From CALHRB01 sp964473465 (lineage in GTDB: Bacteria; Bacteroidota; Ignavibacteria; Kapaibacteriales; UBA2268): 64,000 bases of DNA. The notes under the pieces are model-generated. The model saw only the letters and a program-made list of their open reading frames with translations, made no database searches and was not told the origin of the DNA. The stretch is from assembly GCA_964473465.1 (NCBI GenBank), contig CAYYPE010000014.1:1-64000 (forward strand), in the 5' to 3' direction. The position numbers and the translations under genes are program-made. Shown here piece by piece: positions 1 through 9,351 of this stretch (position 1 is the stretch's first letter; the number at the start of each line of letters is the position of its first letter).

Positions 1-357
1 CGTGGGAATCTGACATTTATTGAATCTATGAATCATGTCCCTTTCAGATTCGAAAGGGTATATTGGGTCTATGATGTTCCGGGAGGTGAATTTCGCGGTG
101 GGCATGCCTATTACGAAAATCAGGAATTGATTGTTGCTCTTTCGGGCAGCTTTGATGTTGTACTGGATGATGGTTTTCAGAAAAAAACCTATCAGATGAA
201 TCGTTCTTATTTTGGTCTTTATGTTCCAAAGCTCATCTGGCGCCATCTCGAAAACTTTTCTTCTAATTCACTTTGCCTTGTTCTGGCTTCAACAATCTAC
301 AAAGAGAGCGATTATATTAGAGATTATGACGATTTCATCAAAATTGTTACTGCCTGA
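1..357 (+). CDS. WxcM-like/FdtA-type sugar-nucleotide 3,4-ketoisomerase (5' end outside window)
   Basis: The reading frame is open from base 1 and the residues before the first ATG (position 28) already match the family (RGNLTFIES, then PFRFERVYWVYDVPGG), so the real start lies upstream. The protein is a small single-domain cupin of the FdtA/WxcM C-terminal family, which isomerises dTDP-4-keto-6-deoxyglucose to the 3-keto sugar for amino-sugar synthesis. The usual RGGHAH signature reads RGGHAY here, keeping the first His only. The GSFDVVLDDG turn and the final FIKI segment also fit. The acetyltransferase 11 bp downstream supports a role in surface-polysaccharide acylamino-sugar synthesis. The exact sugar product cannot be told from this fragment. 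Confidence 0.85.
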   Translation, partial: RGNLTFIESMNHVPFRFERVYWVYDVPGGEFRGGHAYYENQELIVALSGSFDVVLDDGFQKKTYQMNRSYFGLYVPKLIWRHLENFSSNSLCLVLASTIYKESDYIRDYDDFIKIVTA

Positions 358-368
358 TTGGAATTATT

Positions 369-860
369 ATGAATCCCCGGTTTTCCAAATCCGATTACGA
401 AAAGCAAAGAAAACGAAATATTATCTTAAGATTTTTCATTAAAGTTCTTGATATTATTACCCGCTTTACTATCCCGAGTGGTTTGAGGATTAAACTATAT
501 CGCCTGATGGGGGTGAAAATCGGCAATGGATGTTTTATTGGGCTTGACTGCATGTTGGATTCTTCTTTCCCAGAGCTAATTACATTCGAAGATGATGTAG
601 TTATTTCCTTTCGTGTGATGATTATTTGCCATGACGATGCGAAAGGGCTTGGAGGAACAAGCGGCAGCAAAGATGATTGCACTGTTTCTGCGGTAACCCT
701 AAGAAAAGGCAGCTACGTCGGTGCTGGTGCAATAATTCTTCCGGGTGTTGAAATCGGTGAAGGGGCAGTTGTTGCAGCTGGTGCAGTTGTGAATAAAGAT
801 GTGCCGCCTTTTACTCTCGTTGGGGGTGTTCCAGCAAAAATTTTAAAGCAGTTGAATTAA
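369..860 (+). CDS. Hexapeptide-repeat (LbH) sugar O/N-acyltransferase
   Basis: This 163-residue protein has a basic, partly hydrophobic N-terminus (about residues 1-40) followed by left-handed beta-helix hexapeptide repeats: MGVKIGNGCFIG near 52-63, then GSYVGAGAIILPGVEIGEGAVVAAGAVV near 115-142. It ends with the VGGVPAKIL signature of the maltose/serine-acetyltransferase-like group. The candidate catalytic His is in ICHDD near residue 96. It probably transfers an acetyl or other acyl group from CoA to a sugar nucleotide or a polysaccharide residue. It lies 11 bp after the FdtA-like gene; in Xanthomonas WxcM both activities sit in one polypeptide. Its last 4 bp overlap the end of the convergent gene. 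Confidence 0.85.
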   Translation: MNPRFSKSDYEKQRKRNIILRFFIKVLDIITRFTIPSGLRIKLYRLMGVKIGNGCFIGLDCMLDSSFPELITFEDDVVISFRVMIICHDDAKGLGGTSGSKDDCTVSAVTLRKGSYVGAGAIILPGVEIGEGAVVAAGAVVNKDVPPFTLVGGVPAKILKQLN

Positions 861-1732
861 GAATTAATGTGCATCCAGACTTTTGCCAATGATTCTGCAA
901 TTGGAATGATTACATTGGAATCGCTCCAGTACCCAAGGTGTGCTGCAGGGTTCCAGCTGCTGAAAATATCACCCACATTGATTTCCCTGTCTGCTGTTAC
1001 TGCTTTATTATATTCTTCGTTAATAGTTTTTAGTGGAAAGCCGATTATATCGTCCCTGTCATAATAATTAACCCATTCACCCTTTAAGTCAGGGTAGTAA
1101 TTTTTTAATTTTGGCGATGGGATGGTAACAGGCAATCCAAATTTTGGCTTGTTATATCTCAATGCCCAGATTGGAAGTGGGCATCCAAGTGTATAAAATA
1201 AAGAGAGTGTCTCAAGGCGTTCAAGCGGGGTGCCTGAACTTTCCTTATTTACTGCCTCTGAAATTAAATATGGCTTTTGTTCGGATGCCTGATAATCATA
1301 TATGAAATTGCTTGCTATTACTGTCCCGAGGCTGTGGGCTATTATGCACAAAGGTGCTTTTTCGCCTGCCATACGTGATAATTTATGCAAAGACTTGGCA
1401 AACATAGCATGGACAGAGTCATAAGAATAGGAATCATTTGGAATTTTTACATATGCTATGGCATCAGCAGCAAAGTCTATCATTAACCGTCTAAGGTTGC
1501 GGTAATCGAGCGAGCCACCCTTTTTTAATTTTTCCCATAGCTCGTCTTCGGCATTCTGAAAAACGTTAGACCATAGAACAGGTTCGATTATTAGTTCATT
1601 TTCGGGATTTTTTGATTTTTCCTTTATACTATATGCGAACTGCTTTTTTAATTCAAAAGTGATGGAATCCGCATAGTTTTCTTTCTGTTTGCCAATTCCG
1701 TGTATGATTATGCAAGCTACTTTTTTTGTCAT
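857..1732 (-). CDS. Alpha/beta-hydrolase, lipase-like
   Basis: The 291-residue cytoplasmic protein has no signal peptide. It opens with a beta strand and an HGIG oxyanion-hole motif (residues 11-14). A nucleophile elbow AHSLG carries Ser134, and the RDDIIGFPL segment supplies an acid (Asp227 or 228). HLGYW supplies His265, so a complete Ser-Asp-His triad can be read. This arrangement is typical of COG1075-like lipase/esterases of unknown substrate. It starts one base after the stop of the gene at 1734-2522, which suggests one transcript. The true substrate is unknown. Confidence 0.75.
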   Translation of the reverse strand: MTKKVACIIIHGIGKQKENYADSITFELKKQFAYSIKEKSKNPENELIIEPVLWSNVFQNAEDELWEKLKKGGSLDYRNLRRLMIDFAADAIAYVKIPNDSYSYDSVHAMFAKSLHKLSRMAGEKAPLCIIAHSLGTVIASNFIYDYQASEQKPYLISEAVNKESSGTPLERLETLSLFYTLGCPLPIWALRYNKPKFGLPVTIPSPKLKNYYPDLKGEWVNYYDRDDIIGFPLKTINEEYNKAVTADREINVGDIFSSWNPAAHLGYWSDSNVIIPIAESLAKVWMHINS

Positions 1733-1733
1733 A

Positions 1734-2522
1734 CTATTCAGTTTTTATGTTTATAGAAATTAATTTCCAGTTTGGATGTTCATAAATGAACTTCATAGTA
1801 AAGCGTAATTTTATTGATTGAAGAGGAAAGTAACCATTGAGAACCATCAGTTCGTTTTCTCCAATCGAAGGGGCTTTGTCAAATACTGGTTCTGCCTGAT
1901 TAGCAAATTCAGTTAGATCTATGTTTTTTTCTTCGAAGCTAACAAAGGCTTTACGCAATTCTTCTGGTTTTGTTTGTTTTTGCCATGTGTATGAAATTAC
2001 GTTATAAAATTCACTAAAATCATTATTATTTATTGAGTTGCCGAGAGCTATGATAATTTCTTTGGTCATTTGTTTGAGTTGATTGTCATCTGGGATTTTA
2101 GTCTCATTCTTATCAAGATTGTTAACGAATCCGCTTTCAAGTTTGTCAATGGAATTGATTTTCCAGACTTCATTTTCCTTGACTAAACCCAATTTTATGG
2201 GGATTGTCCCGCCGTTTGTGGTTTTAATATCCCCCTCTAACTTACCAACATTATTTTCAAATGAACGATTATGCCAGTTTGCTGAAGAGTAATTCTTAAT
2301 CTCAGAATTCATAAATCTATTTTGCAGATCTTCAGGGGAAGTCTTTGTCTGAAACTCTTTAGATAGTAATGTGAAAGCTTTGTTATAATCTTTTTGTGAA
2401 AGTGCAGAAAAAAAGTTATCAGCGGTTTCAGTCAAGCCAGAGGTTGCATTAAACAGAAGAAAAAAAATGCCACCAATAACGATAATAACAACAGCAAGGG
2501 CGATTAAAATGTATTTAAGCAT
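1734..2522 (-). CDS. Membrane-anchored protein with two tandem NTF2-like domains
   Basis: I do not recognise a named family. Residues 4-26 form one strongly hydrophobic helix, likely an N-terminal anchor with the rest outside the cytoplasm. Two similar segments follow, about 30-125 and 145-262. Each has a helix with a FxxLSxKDYNKAFxLLS-type pattern, then beta strands ending in W-K-(I/L)-x-S-I (WKINSID and WKLISINI). This is typical of NTF2/SnoaL-like cone folds (DUF3887/DUF4864-type). It is the first gene of a two-gene unit with the hydrolase. A ligand-binding or scaffold role is a guess. Confidence 0.65.
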   Translation of the reverse strand: MLKYILIALAVVIIVIGGIFFLLFNATSGLTETADNFFSALSQKDYNKAFTLLSKEFQTKTSPEDLQNRFMNSEIKNYSSANWHNRSFENNVGKLEGDIKTTNGGTIPIKLGLVKENEVWKINSIDKLESGFVNNLDKNETKIPDDNQLKQMTKEIIIALGNSINNNDFSEFYNVISYTWQKQTKPEELRKAFVSFEEKNIDLTEFANQAEPVFDKAPSIGENELMVLNGYFPLQSIKLRFTMKFIYEHPNWKLISINIKTE

Positions 2523-2645
2523 AAAATCCTTTTGGAAAATTTTAAATCCTAAAATAAAAATAATTATTCAAAGAAAAAAATTAGATAGGGTGATTTTTTA
2601 TAAAAAAAACCTTGTAACTTAAATTAATTACAAGGTAGAGGTTTG

Positions 2646-2718
2646 TAGCGGGGACAGGACTTGAACCTGTAGCCTTCGGGTTATGAGCCCGACGAGCTTC
2701 CATTTGCTCCACCCCGCG
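2646..2718 (-). tRNA. Initiator tRNA-fMet (CAT)
   Basis: The reverse strand folds into a complete 73-base cloverleaf. Anticodon loop CTCATAA (anticodon CAT) sits on a TCGGG/CCCGA stem with the three consecutive G-C pairs typical of initiators. The D stem GAGC/GCTC gives the A11-U24 pair. Base 1 is C opposite U72, so the first acceptor pair is unpaired, as required for formylation, although most bacteria use C1-A72. The T loop is TTCAAGT. The CCA end is not encoded. Confidence 0.97.
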
Positions 2719-2810
2719 ATTTTAGGATTTGCAATTTAATAATTTTTTAGGAATTTTAAAAATTTTTTATGTAAATTTCTTTTCTTATGCTTGATGTTTA
2801 TTAATATTCT

Positions 2811-5800
2811 ATGATGAAATATACACGTGAACAGTCCATAGCTTTATCTCTCGACAGAAATATGTGTGTTACGGCAAATGCTGGCTCAGGCAAAACTTCT
2901 GTTCTGGTTGAAAAATTCCTGAAAATTATCTTGAATGAAAATCGTGCGGTTGACCCCAAAAAAGTAGTTGCTATTACTTTCACCAAAAAAGCCGCATCGG
3001 AAATGCTTACAAAGATTGTAAAAAAGCTGGAGAAGGCTATTTATGAAGAAACTGATTTCTCGAAATTGAAGAAGTTGAGAGAAATTCGGGAAACACTTAC
3101 TTATGCAAGAATATCTACTATTCACAGCTTTTGTTCTTCAATCCTCAGGGATTTTCCTATTGAAGCAAATGTATCTCCTTATTTTTATGAGTTATCTAAT
3201 TCTGAACTCCTTACAATCAGGCAAAACTCAATTCTTGCCACATTCGAAATCTGGCTTGAATCTAACGATGACAGCAAAAAACTCAGAGCAAAAAATATAT
3301 TCAGAGAGCTTGGCAGGTATAAAGTTCAATCTATTGTCGAAACCCTTTTAAACAAGAGAGATATTCTTGATAATCTCGATAATCTATACAAACTCGATGA
3401 TGAATCAATACTTGAAAAGTCATATAAACTAATTTGTTCAAAATACAATGAATCTGGCAGATTGATGAATGACATTGCTAATTTTGTTTATGGTAACAAT
3501 ATTAAGCTTTCTTCTGAAAAGGATTCGAATGTAGGTTTTTATCTTGATAATATATTGACTAATCTGACTTTTGAGGAGTTAATAAACACAGATAAACCAA
3601 ACAGACATATTCAAGATATTAAAACTAATTTAAGTATAATTTTTACCAAGGATGGAAAAGTAGATAAAAACAAAAAAAAGAAATTGAAAATTAATGATGA
3701 GGAAGAATTCATACTTAATACTTATGGACAGAAGATTTTTGAAATATTAAAATTTTTAAACAATATAACAGATTTCGAACTTGACACAAAGGCTTTGGAT
3801 TTATCAAGAACTCTTCTGGACATAGTAAAAGATACTATTGAGCTAATCGAAACCAAAAAGGAGGAAATGAATGGTTTGGATTTTGATGACCTTCTAATCA
3901 AGACCAGAGAATTGCTAAAAAATAATTATATTCTTGGAAAGGTCAGAAGGAATATTGATTATTTACTCGTTGACGAGTTTCAGGATACAAATTTCATCCA
4001 GTATGACATAATAAAAGATATAATTTCTGAACTTGCAGAAGATAGAATTGCACCGAATACAACACAGCTTTTTATTGTGGGCGATGCAAAACAAAGCATT
4101 TATGGATTCAGGAATTCAGACGTTCGGGTTTTCAATCAGGCATTTACAGACATAAAAAAATTAAATCAAAAGAAATTAGAACAGGGAATAATAGGTAACA
4201 CTTTTTTAATTGACAATCAGATTTTGGAAGCTCAGAGCGAAGAGGAATCTCAGGGAGACATTAAGCTTACAGCAACTTTCCGACTTCAACCTGTTATAGC
4301 ATCTTTCGTTGATGTTGTTTGCGGTAATTTGATGAAGGAGTCCGATAATTTATATGATATTAAATATGAGCCTTTTATTTGTGCAAGAAATGTTGAATCT
4401 GTTAGAGAACAGTCAACTGAGGAAAATAGATGGTCAGGTGCAGTAGATTTTTTACTCTCCATTAAAAATACTAATCCCGAAGATGAGAATTCTGAAGATG
4501 CAGCAAGCGAAGCCGAGAACATTACAAAATTTATACTGAATGCGGTATGTGGTGAAAAACCAATTCAGGTGATGGACGAAAATGGTAATATGCGAAACGT
4601 TCAATTCAAGGATATCGCAGTTCTATCAAGAAAAAGACTTGGGTTTTCTTCGCTTGCAGAATCTTTTTTAAGCAATAATATACCATTTGTTGTTCATAGT
4701 GGTAGCGGATTCTATCAAACGCAGGAAATAACCGATATTATTTCTCTCCTTTATTTCATTCATAATCCTGAAGATGATTTATCTCTTATATCATTGCTTA
4801 GATCTCCTTTTTTTAATGTAGATGATATTACTTTACTAAAAATATCTAAAACTGAAGGAGAAACATTCTGGGAAAAATTAAAAAATTATTTAAATAATTC
4901 TGATTCAAATATTATCGCTGAGATTAGCAGAGCATATTCAATTCTGGAATCTTACATTAAAATAGCAGACAGAATCCCGATTTATAATCTCATAGCCAAA
5001 TTTCTGCAGGACACTGCTTGGTTCGGCACAGTCTCAAATAAATCAGGCGAGAAACAGATTATAGCTAATATAGAAAAATTTCTGAATTTTTCACGTGACT
5101 TCGAATCAAGAGGTTTCAGAAATTTTTATGATTTCATTAATGAAGTAAAATTTATAACGGAATTTGAAATTGATGATAGAGAGTCCGTTTTCATTACCGA
5201 TGATGATGTGATAAACGTTATGACTATCCACGCTTCAAAGGGTTTAGAATTTCCTGTTGTTATTATACAAGGAATCAATTCTGAAGCAAAGAAAAACGAA
5301 GGCTTTGTTGTTTCCTCTGATTTTGGACTTTGGTTTCCAATGCAAAAACTAAACGATAATAATTTTTTGGAAAAAACTGATCCGCCTGCTTATGCAATTT
5401 CAAAGGAAGAAAGAAAGAACATTGAGCATGCTGAACAAAATCGTGTTCTTTACGTTGCCTTGACAAGAGCCAAAGATTATTTAGTTATTTCAGCAGAATT
5501 AAAGCTTAATAAAGATGGCAATGTTTCTCAGCCGAGTGGATTCCTGAAAATGATACTGCAATCACTAAATTTAGATATCAATAATCTGATAGTGACTGAT
5601 AAAATCGAACTAAATAATAAATTAAAAATATTAATTGATAATGAACCTTTGGAAATCAATCATAACTTTGATATTAATATTATAAGGGATATCCCAAAAA
5701 TTCAAGACCTTGGTCTAAATGTTGAAAAACGAGAAACAAAACGAATTTTGAACATCAAAGAAATTTCATCAAAGATAGAATATTTGAATTACTCACCGAC

Positions 5801-6509
5801 CAAAATTCAAAATTTTCTTGATGATGAAGTTTACTTTAGAAAAAAATATCTGCTTGGCTTAATTGTTGATTTAGATAATAATAGATTGTTTTTTCGGGAT
5901 GATGAGATTGATGAAGAAAGCGGAATAATATATGGAACCTTGATGCATAAAATCCTTGAAAGAATTGGAAAGTGGCTTAAGAAAGATTTAACAATAGATG
6001 AAAAAGAACTGATTAATACTATTCGTGCGGTAATACCTTATAATCTGATCAATTCAATTGATTTACCCGAAAATCTTTTTCAAGAAAGCGAGAAGGTCTC
6101 AAAAACGGCTCTAATCAGGGATAATTATATGAATATTCTTAACGGAAAAGCTGAATATTTTCTCACTATGCCGGTTGATAATGATTTTCTGAACGCAAAA
6201 ATTGATTTACTTTTGAAAAATAATGATGGTCAATATGAAATTTGGGATTGGAAAACAAATCATATTCAAGACACTGTCCATAAAGAAAAACTTATATCCC
6301 ATTACGAATTTCAAATGAAAGTCTATGCCTTTATGATATCAAAAATATTCAAACAGGATGAATATATATCAAGATTGCTTTTCACAAAACTTACTGGGGA
6401 AAATGCGAGAGAAGATGAATGGACACATAAATATATCTTTTCTAAAACAGAATTAACAGGATTTGAAAATGATATAGCTGAACAGATAAAAATGATTCCC
6501 AGAATTTAA
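2811..6509 (+). CDS. addA: ATP-dependent helicase/nuclease, AddA (RecB-like UvrD family)
   Basis: This 1232-residue protein is the expected length for AddA. It combines a UvrD/Rep superfamily 1A helicase with a C-terminal PD-(D/E)XK nuclease. Visible motifs are Walker A ANAGSGKT (22-29), Walker B LLVDEFQDT (about 385-393), motif III GDAKQSIYGFR (about 423-433), motif V VMTIHASKGLEFP (about 803) and motif VI LYVALTRAKDYL (about 883). The nuclease part has GTLMHKILER (about 1042) and WDWKTNH (about 1146). AddAB processes double-strand breaks for RecA loading. No AddB neighbour is present: the gene stands alone between a tRNA and the fucose genes. Two ATGs sit in tandem at the start. Confidence 0.93.
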   Translation: MMKYTREQSIALSLDRNMCVTANAGSGKTSVLVEKFLKIILNENRAVDPKKVVAITFTKKAASEMLTKIVKKLEKAIYEETDFSKLKKLREIRETLTYARISTIHSFCSSILRDFPIEANVSPYFYELSNSELLTIRQNSILATFEIWLESNDDSKKLRAKNIFRELGRYKVQSIVETLLNKRDILDNLDNLYKLDDESILEKSYKLICSKYNESGRLMNDIANFVYGNNIKLSSEKDSNVGFYLDNILTNLTFEELINTDKPNRHIQDIKTNLSIIFTKDGKVDKNKKKKLKINDEEEFILNTYGQKIFEILKFLNNITDFELDTKALDLSRTLLDIVKDTIELIETKKEEMNGLDFDDLLIKTRELLKNNYILGKVRRNIDYLLVDEFQDTNFIQYDIIKDIISELAEDRIAPNTTQLFIVGDAKQSIYGFRNSDVRVFNQAFTDIKKLNQKKLEQGIIGNTFLIDNQILEAQSEEESQGDIKLTATFRLQPVIASFVDVVCGNLMKESDNLYDIKYEPFICARNVESVREQSTEENRWSGAVDFLLSIKNTNPEDENSEDAASEAENITKFILNAVCGEKPIQVMDENGNMRNVQFKDIAVLSRKRLGFSSLAESFLSNNIPFVVHSGSGFYQTQEITDIISLLYFIHNPEDDLSLISLLRSPFFNVDDITLLKISKTEGETFWEKLKNYLNNSDSNIIAEISRAYSILESYIKIADRIPIYNLIAKFLQDTAWFGTVSNKSGEKQIIANIEKFLNFSRDFESRGFRNFYDFINEVKFITEFEIDDRESVFITDDDVINVMTIHASKGLEFPVVIIQGINSEAKKNEGFVVSSDFGLWFPMQKLNDNNFLEKTDPPAYAISKEERKNIEHAEQNRVLYVALTRAKDYLVISAELKLNKDGNVSQPSGFLKMILQSLNLDINNLIVTDKIELNNKLKILIDNEPLEINHNFDINIIRDIPKIQDLGLNVEKRETKRILNIKEISSKIEYLNYSPTKIQNFLDDEVYFRKKYLLGLIVDLDNNRLFFRDDEIDEESGIIYGTLMHKILERIGKWLKKDLTIDEKELINTIRAVIPYNLINSIDLPENLFQESEKVSKTALIRDNYMNILNGKAEYFLTMPVDNDFLNAKIDLLLKNNDGQYEIWDWKTNHIQDTVHKEKLISHYEFQMKVYAFMISKIFKQDEYISRLLFTKLTGENAREDEWTHKYIFSKTELTGFENDIAEQIKMIPRI

Positions 6510-6587
6510 TTGATAAATCTTTTTTCTTTAATTTATTCTACTTGATGTCGAAAAAATTAAATTTAATCAAAAAAACACTAATATTTA

Positions 6588-7712
6588 ATGAAAATTGCAT
6601 TAATAACAGGTATAACCGGGCAAGATGGCTCCTACCTTGCAGAATTTTTGCTTAGTCTCGGTTATGAAGTTCACGGCTTGATTCGTAGGGCAAGCACATT
6701 TAATACACATCGCATTGAGCATTTATATAAAGACCCGAAAAATTATCCTGAAACAAAACTCAAATTGCATTACGGAGACCTTACCGATTCAGGTCAACTG
6801 ACTGACTTAATTTATAACATCAAACCTGATGAAATATATAATCTGGGTGCACAAACCCACATCAGAGTTTCTTTTGATATGCCCGAATACACTGGGAATG
6901 TTTCGGCTCTCGGAACTCTCAGACTTCTCGAAGCTATAAGGCGAAGCGGAATAAAAACAAGATTCTATCAGGCTTCATCATCTGAAATGTTTGGTGAAAC
7001 CACCCCTCCACAGAATGAGCATACACCTTTCAAACCTAATAGTCCCTATGCTATATCAAAATTGTTTTCATACTGGTCGGTAGTAAACTATCGGAAAGCA
7101 TATAATTTGTTTGCCTCAAATGGTATTTTTTTCAATCACGAAAGTCCAAGACGGGGAGAAATATTTGTAACAAGAAAAATAACAAGAGCATTAGCTCGAA
7201 TAGTTAAAGGCGAACAAAAGACGCTCTTCCTTGGAAATATTGAGGCAAAACGAGATTGGGGATATGCACCAGAGTACATAGAGCTTATGCAAAAAATTCT
7301 TCAGCAGGACACACCCGATGATTTTGTCGTTGGAACCGGCGAAAGTCATAAGGTTTCTGAATTTCTTGAAAAAGCCTTTGCTTATTGTGGAATCGAAATT
7401 GAATGGAATAAAAAAAATAATGAGTATTCCGGAAGAATAAAAAGCCTTGAGAATTCTTTGCAGGATAATTTAAAAACTGGTCAGGAAATTATTTGTTTCG
7501 ACAAAAAATATATCCGCCCTGCCGATGTTCCTGATCTTGTTGCAGATTTTTCAAAAATCAGAAACTTGATGAATTGGGAGCCTAAAATCAAATTTGCTGA
7601 CCTTGTAAAAATTATGTGTGATTTTGATTTACTTGCTGTGGGTTTGAAGCCAAAAATGCTGGGAATTAAAAAGTTAGAAGAGATTGGTCTTAATTGGACA
7701 ATTCATAAATGA
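6588..7712 (+). CDS. gmd: GDP-mannose 4,6-dehydratase
   Basis: The 374-residue short-chain dehydrogenase matches Gmd in length and in nearly every signature: NADP-binding TGITGQDGSYLAE (from residue 7), the RRASTFNTHRIEHLY loop, LGAQTHIRVSFDMPEYT, SSSEMFGE near 130, and the YxxxK pair in YAISKLF near 154-158. It converts GDP-D-mannose to GDP-4-keto-6-deoxy-D-mannose, the first step to GDP-L-fucose. The next gene encodes the second step, so the pair makes GDP-fucose for surface polysaccharide or glycoprotein decoration. T9SS cargo in this phylum is often glycosylated, but a link here is inference. Confidence 0.97.
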   Translation: MKIALITGITGQDGSYLAEFLLSLGYEVHGLIRRASTFNTHRIEHLYKDPKNYPETKLKLHYGDLTDSGQLTDLIYNIKPDEIYNLGAQTHIRVSFDMPEYTGNVSALGTLRLLEAIRRSGIKTRFYQASSSEMFGETTPPQNEHTPFKPNSPYAISKLFSYWSVVNYRKAYNLFASNGIFFNHESPRRGEIFVTRKITRALARIVKGEQKTLFLGNIEAKRDWGYAPEYIELMQKILQQDTPDDFVVGTGESHKVSEFLEKAFAYCGIEIEWNKKNNEYSGRIKSLENSLQDNLKTGQEIICFDKKYIRPADVPDLVADFSKIRNLMNWEPKIKFADLVKIMCDFDLLAVGLKPKMLGIKKLEEIGLNWTIHK

Positions 7713-7823
7713 TAATTACAACACCATTAGATTTTTGTAATACCATAAATTTATTTATGTTTTTTAGGGTGATAATGGTTTTGTTCACAATTTTTATGAA
7801 ATCTCAAGTTAAAGAAATTAAAA

Positions 7824-8906
7824 ATGGATTATAAATTTAATAAAGATTCAAAAATTTTTGTTGCCGGACACAGAGGGTTATTTGGTTCCGCTGTATTGAA
7901 TTTATTAAGGGAAAGAGGTTATCATAATTTGGTTTACATAGGTAAAGAAGAATTAGACCTCAGAAATCAGCTCGATGTTGATAATTTTTTTAAAAAGGAA
8001 AAGCCGGAATTTGTTTTTATTGCTGCTGCAAAGGTTGGTGGCATACTTGCAAATAAGACCTACAAAGCAGAATTTATCTATGATAATTTATCCATAAGTC
8101 TTAATCTTATCAATTCAGCTTATAGAGTTGGAGTAAAAAAGCTCATAAATCTTGGTTCTTCCTGTATTTATCCAGCAGATGCACCCCAACCACTAAAAGA
8201 AGAGTATCTTCTTATAGGAAAACCAGAGCCTACAAATGAACCCTATGCAATTGCGAAAATTGCATCCCTTAAGTTATGCCAGTATTATAATGAACAATAC
8301 GGCACAGAATTTTTGACATTAATGCCTCCTAATCTTTATGGTATTAATGACAAATTTAATCTGGAAACTGCTCATTTTATTCCTGCAATCATAAGGAAAT
8401 TCGCTATTGGCAAAGCATTGCAGGATAATAATTTTAATTTTATAAAAAAAGATTTGGAATTGAATCCTGTCGGTTTTGGTTGGGATGGAAAAATTGATTT
8501 AAGCAATAATGAAGCAGTTGAGTCATTACTCGAAAAGCTTGGAATTACGAGAAATTATATTAAATTATGGGGTAGTGGCAAGCCAAGGCGTGAATTTCTT
8601 GCTGTGGAAGATCTGGCAGACGCTATGCTATATTTTGTGGAAAGTATCAGCTTTGAGGATGCTGGTGAACTAATAAATACAGGTTACGGTAAAGATTATA
8701 CAATTTTTGAAATAGCACAATTATTGAAGGAGATAGCTGAATTCAAAGGTGAAGTCCTTTTCGATAATTCATTTCCAGATGGCGTCTATCAAAAATTGCT
8801 TGATACAAGCAAAGCTGAGAAACTTGGTTGGAAACCAAAAATAAAATTCGAAGATGGACTTCAAAGACTTTACCTATCTTTTATTAATAATATGGAGATT
8901 AAATGA
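7824..8906 (+). CDS. fcl: GDP-L-fucose synthase (GDP-4-keto-6-deoxymannose epimerase/reductase)
   Basis: The 360-residue SDR protein has a glycine-rich VAGHRGLFGSAV motif (from 13), the AAAKVGGILANKTYKAEF segment, SSCIYP near 113 and the catalytic YAIAK near 141-145. It epimerises and reduces the Gmd product to GDP-L-fucose. It is about 40 residues longer than E. coli Fcl. The extra part is an insertion near residues 195-245, between the IRKFA helix and WGSGKPRREF, also found in longer Bacteroidota Fcl proteins. It follows gmd after 111 bp and overlaps the next gene by 4 bp (ATGA). Confidence 0.95.
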   Translation: MDYKFNKDSKIFVAGHRGLFGSAVLNLLRERGYHNLVYIGKEELDLRNQLDVDNFFKKEKPEFVFIAAAKVGGILANKTYKAEFIYDNLSISLNLINSAYRVGVKKLINLGSSCIYPADAPQPLKEEYLLIGKPEPTNEPYAIAKIASLKLCQYYNEQYGTEFLTLMPPNLYGINDKFNLETAHFIPAIIRKFAIGKALQDNNFNFIKKDLELNPVGFGWDGKIDLSNNEAVESLLEKLGITRNYIKLWGSGKPRREFLAVEDLADAMLYFVESISFEDAGELINTGYGKDYTIFEIAQLLKEIAEFKGEVLFDNSFPDGVYQKLLDTSKAEKLGWKPKIKFEDGLQRLYLSFINNMEIK

Positions 8907-9307
8907 CAACGAAAGAAATACTTGAAAAATATAAAACCATAGTTGTTTATGGTATGTCCACCAATCCTGCAAAACCCGCAAACGAAGTTCCTCATTATAT
9001 GATGGCACGAGGTTACAAGATTATTCCACTCAATCCAACAGTTGAAGAAATTGACGGGATGAAGTCCTATAAAAGTCTGATGGATATTCCAGTTGAAATC
9101 GAAATACTTGATGTTTTCCGCCGTTCGGAGGATTGCCTTGCAGTTGTTCAAGAGGCAGTTGAGCGTAGAAAGGCTCGTGGTGACGTAAAAGTCATCTGGT
9201 TACAACTCGGCATAGTGAATAACGAAGGAAAAAAATTAGCCGAAGAAAATGGAATTGAATTTGTTCAGGATAAGTGTATAAAAATCGAGTATAATATCAA
9301 CTTTTAA
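8903..9307 (+). CDS. CoA-binding domain protein (YccU/COG1832-like)
   Basis: The 134-residue single-domain Rossmann protein of the CoA_binding_2 family has the nucleotide-binding start VVYGMSTNPAKPANEV, IIPLNPTVEEIDG, the DVFRRSED segment and the VIWLQLGIVNNEG core. The last cysteine is in QDKCIKIEY. E. coli YccU and relatives bind CoA, but the physiological reaction is not established. Its start codon overlaps the stop of fcl (ATGA), so it is translationally coupled to GDP-fucose synthesis, possibly only for expression convenience. Confidence 0.88.
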   Translation: MTTKEILEKYKTIVVYGMSTNPAKPANEVPHYMMARGYKIIPLNPTVEEIDGMKSYKSLMDIPVEIEILDVFRRSEDCLAVVQEAVERRKARGDVKVIWLQLGIVNNEGKKLAEENGIEFVQDKCIKIEYNINF

Positions 9308-9351
9308 AGCTTCTGAAATTTGGATATTTTGTTTTTACATAAAAAAAATTA

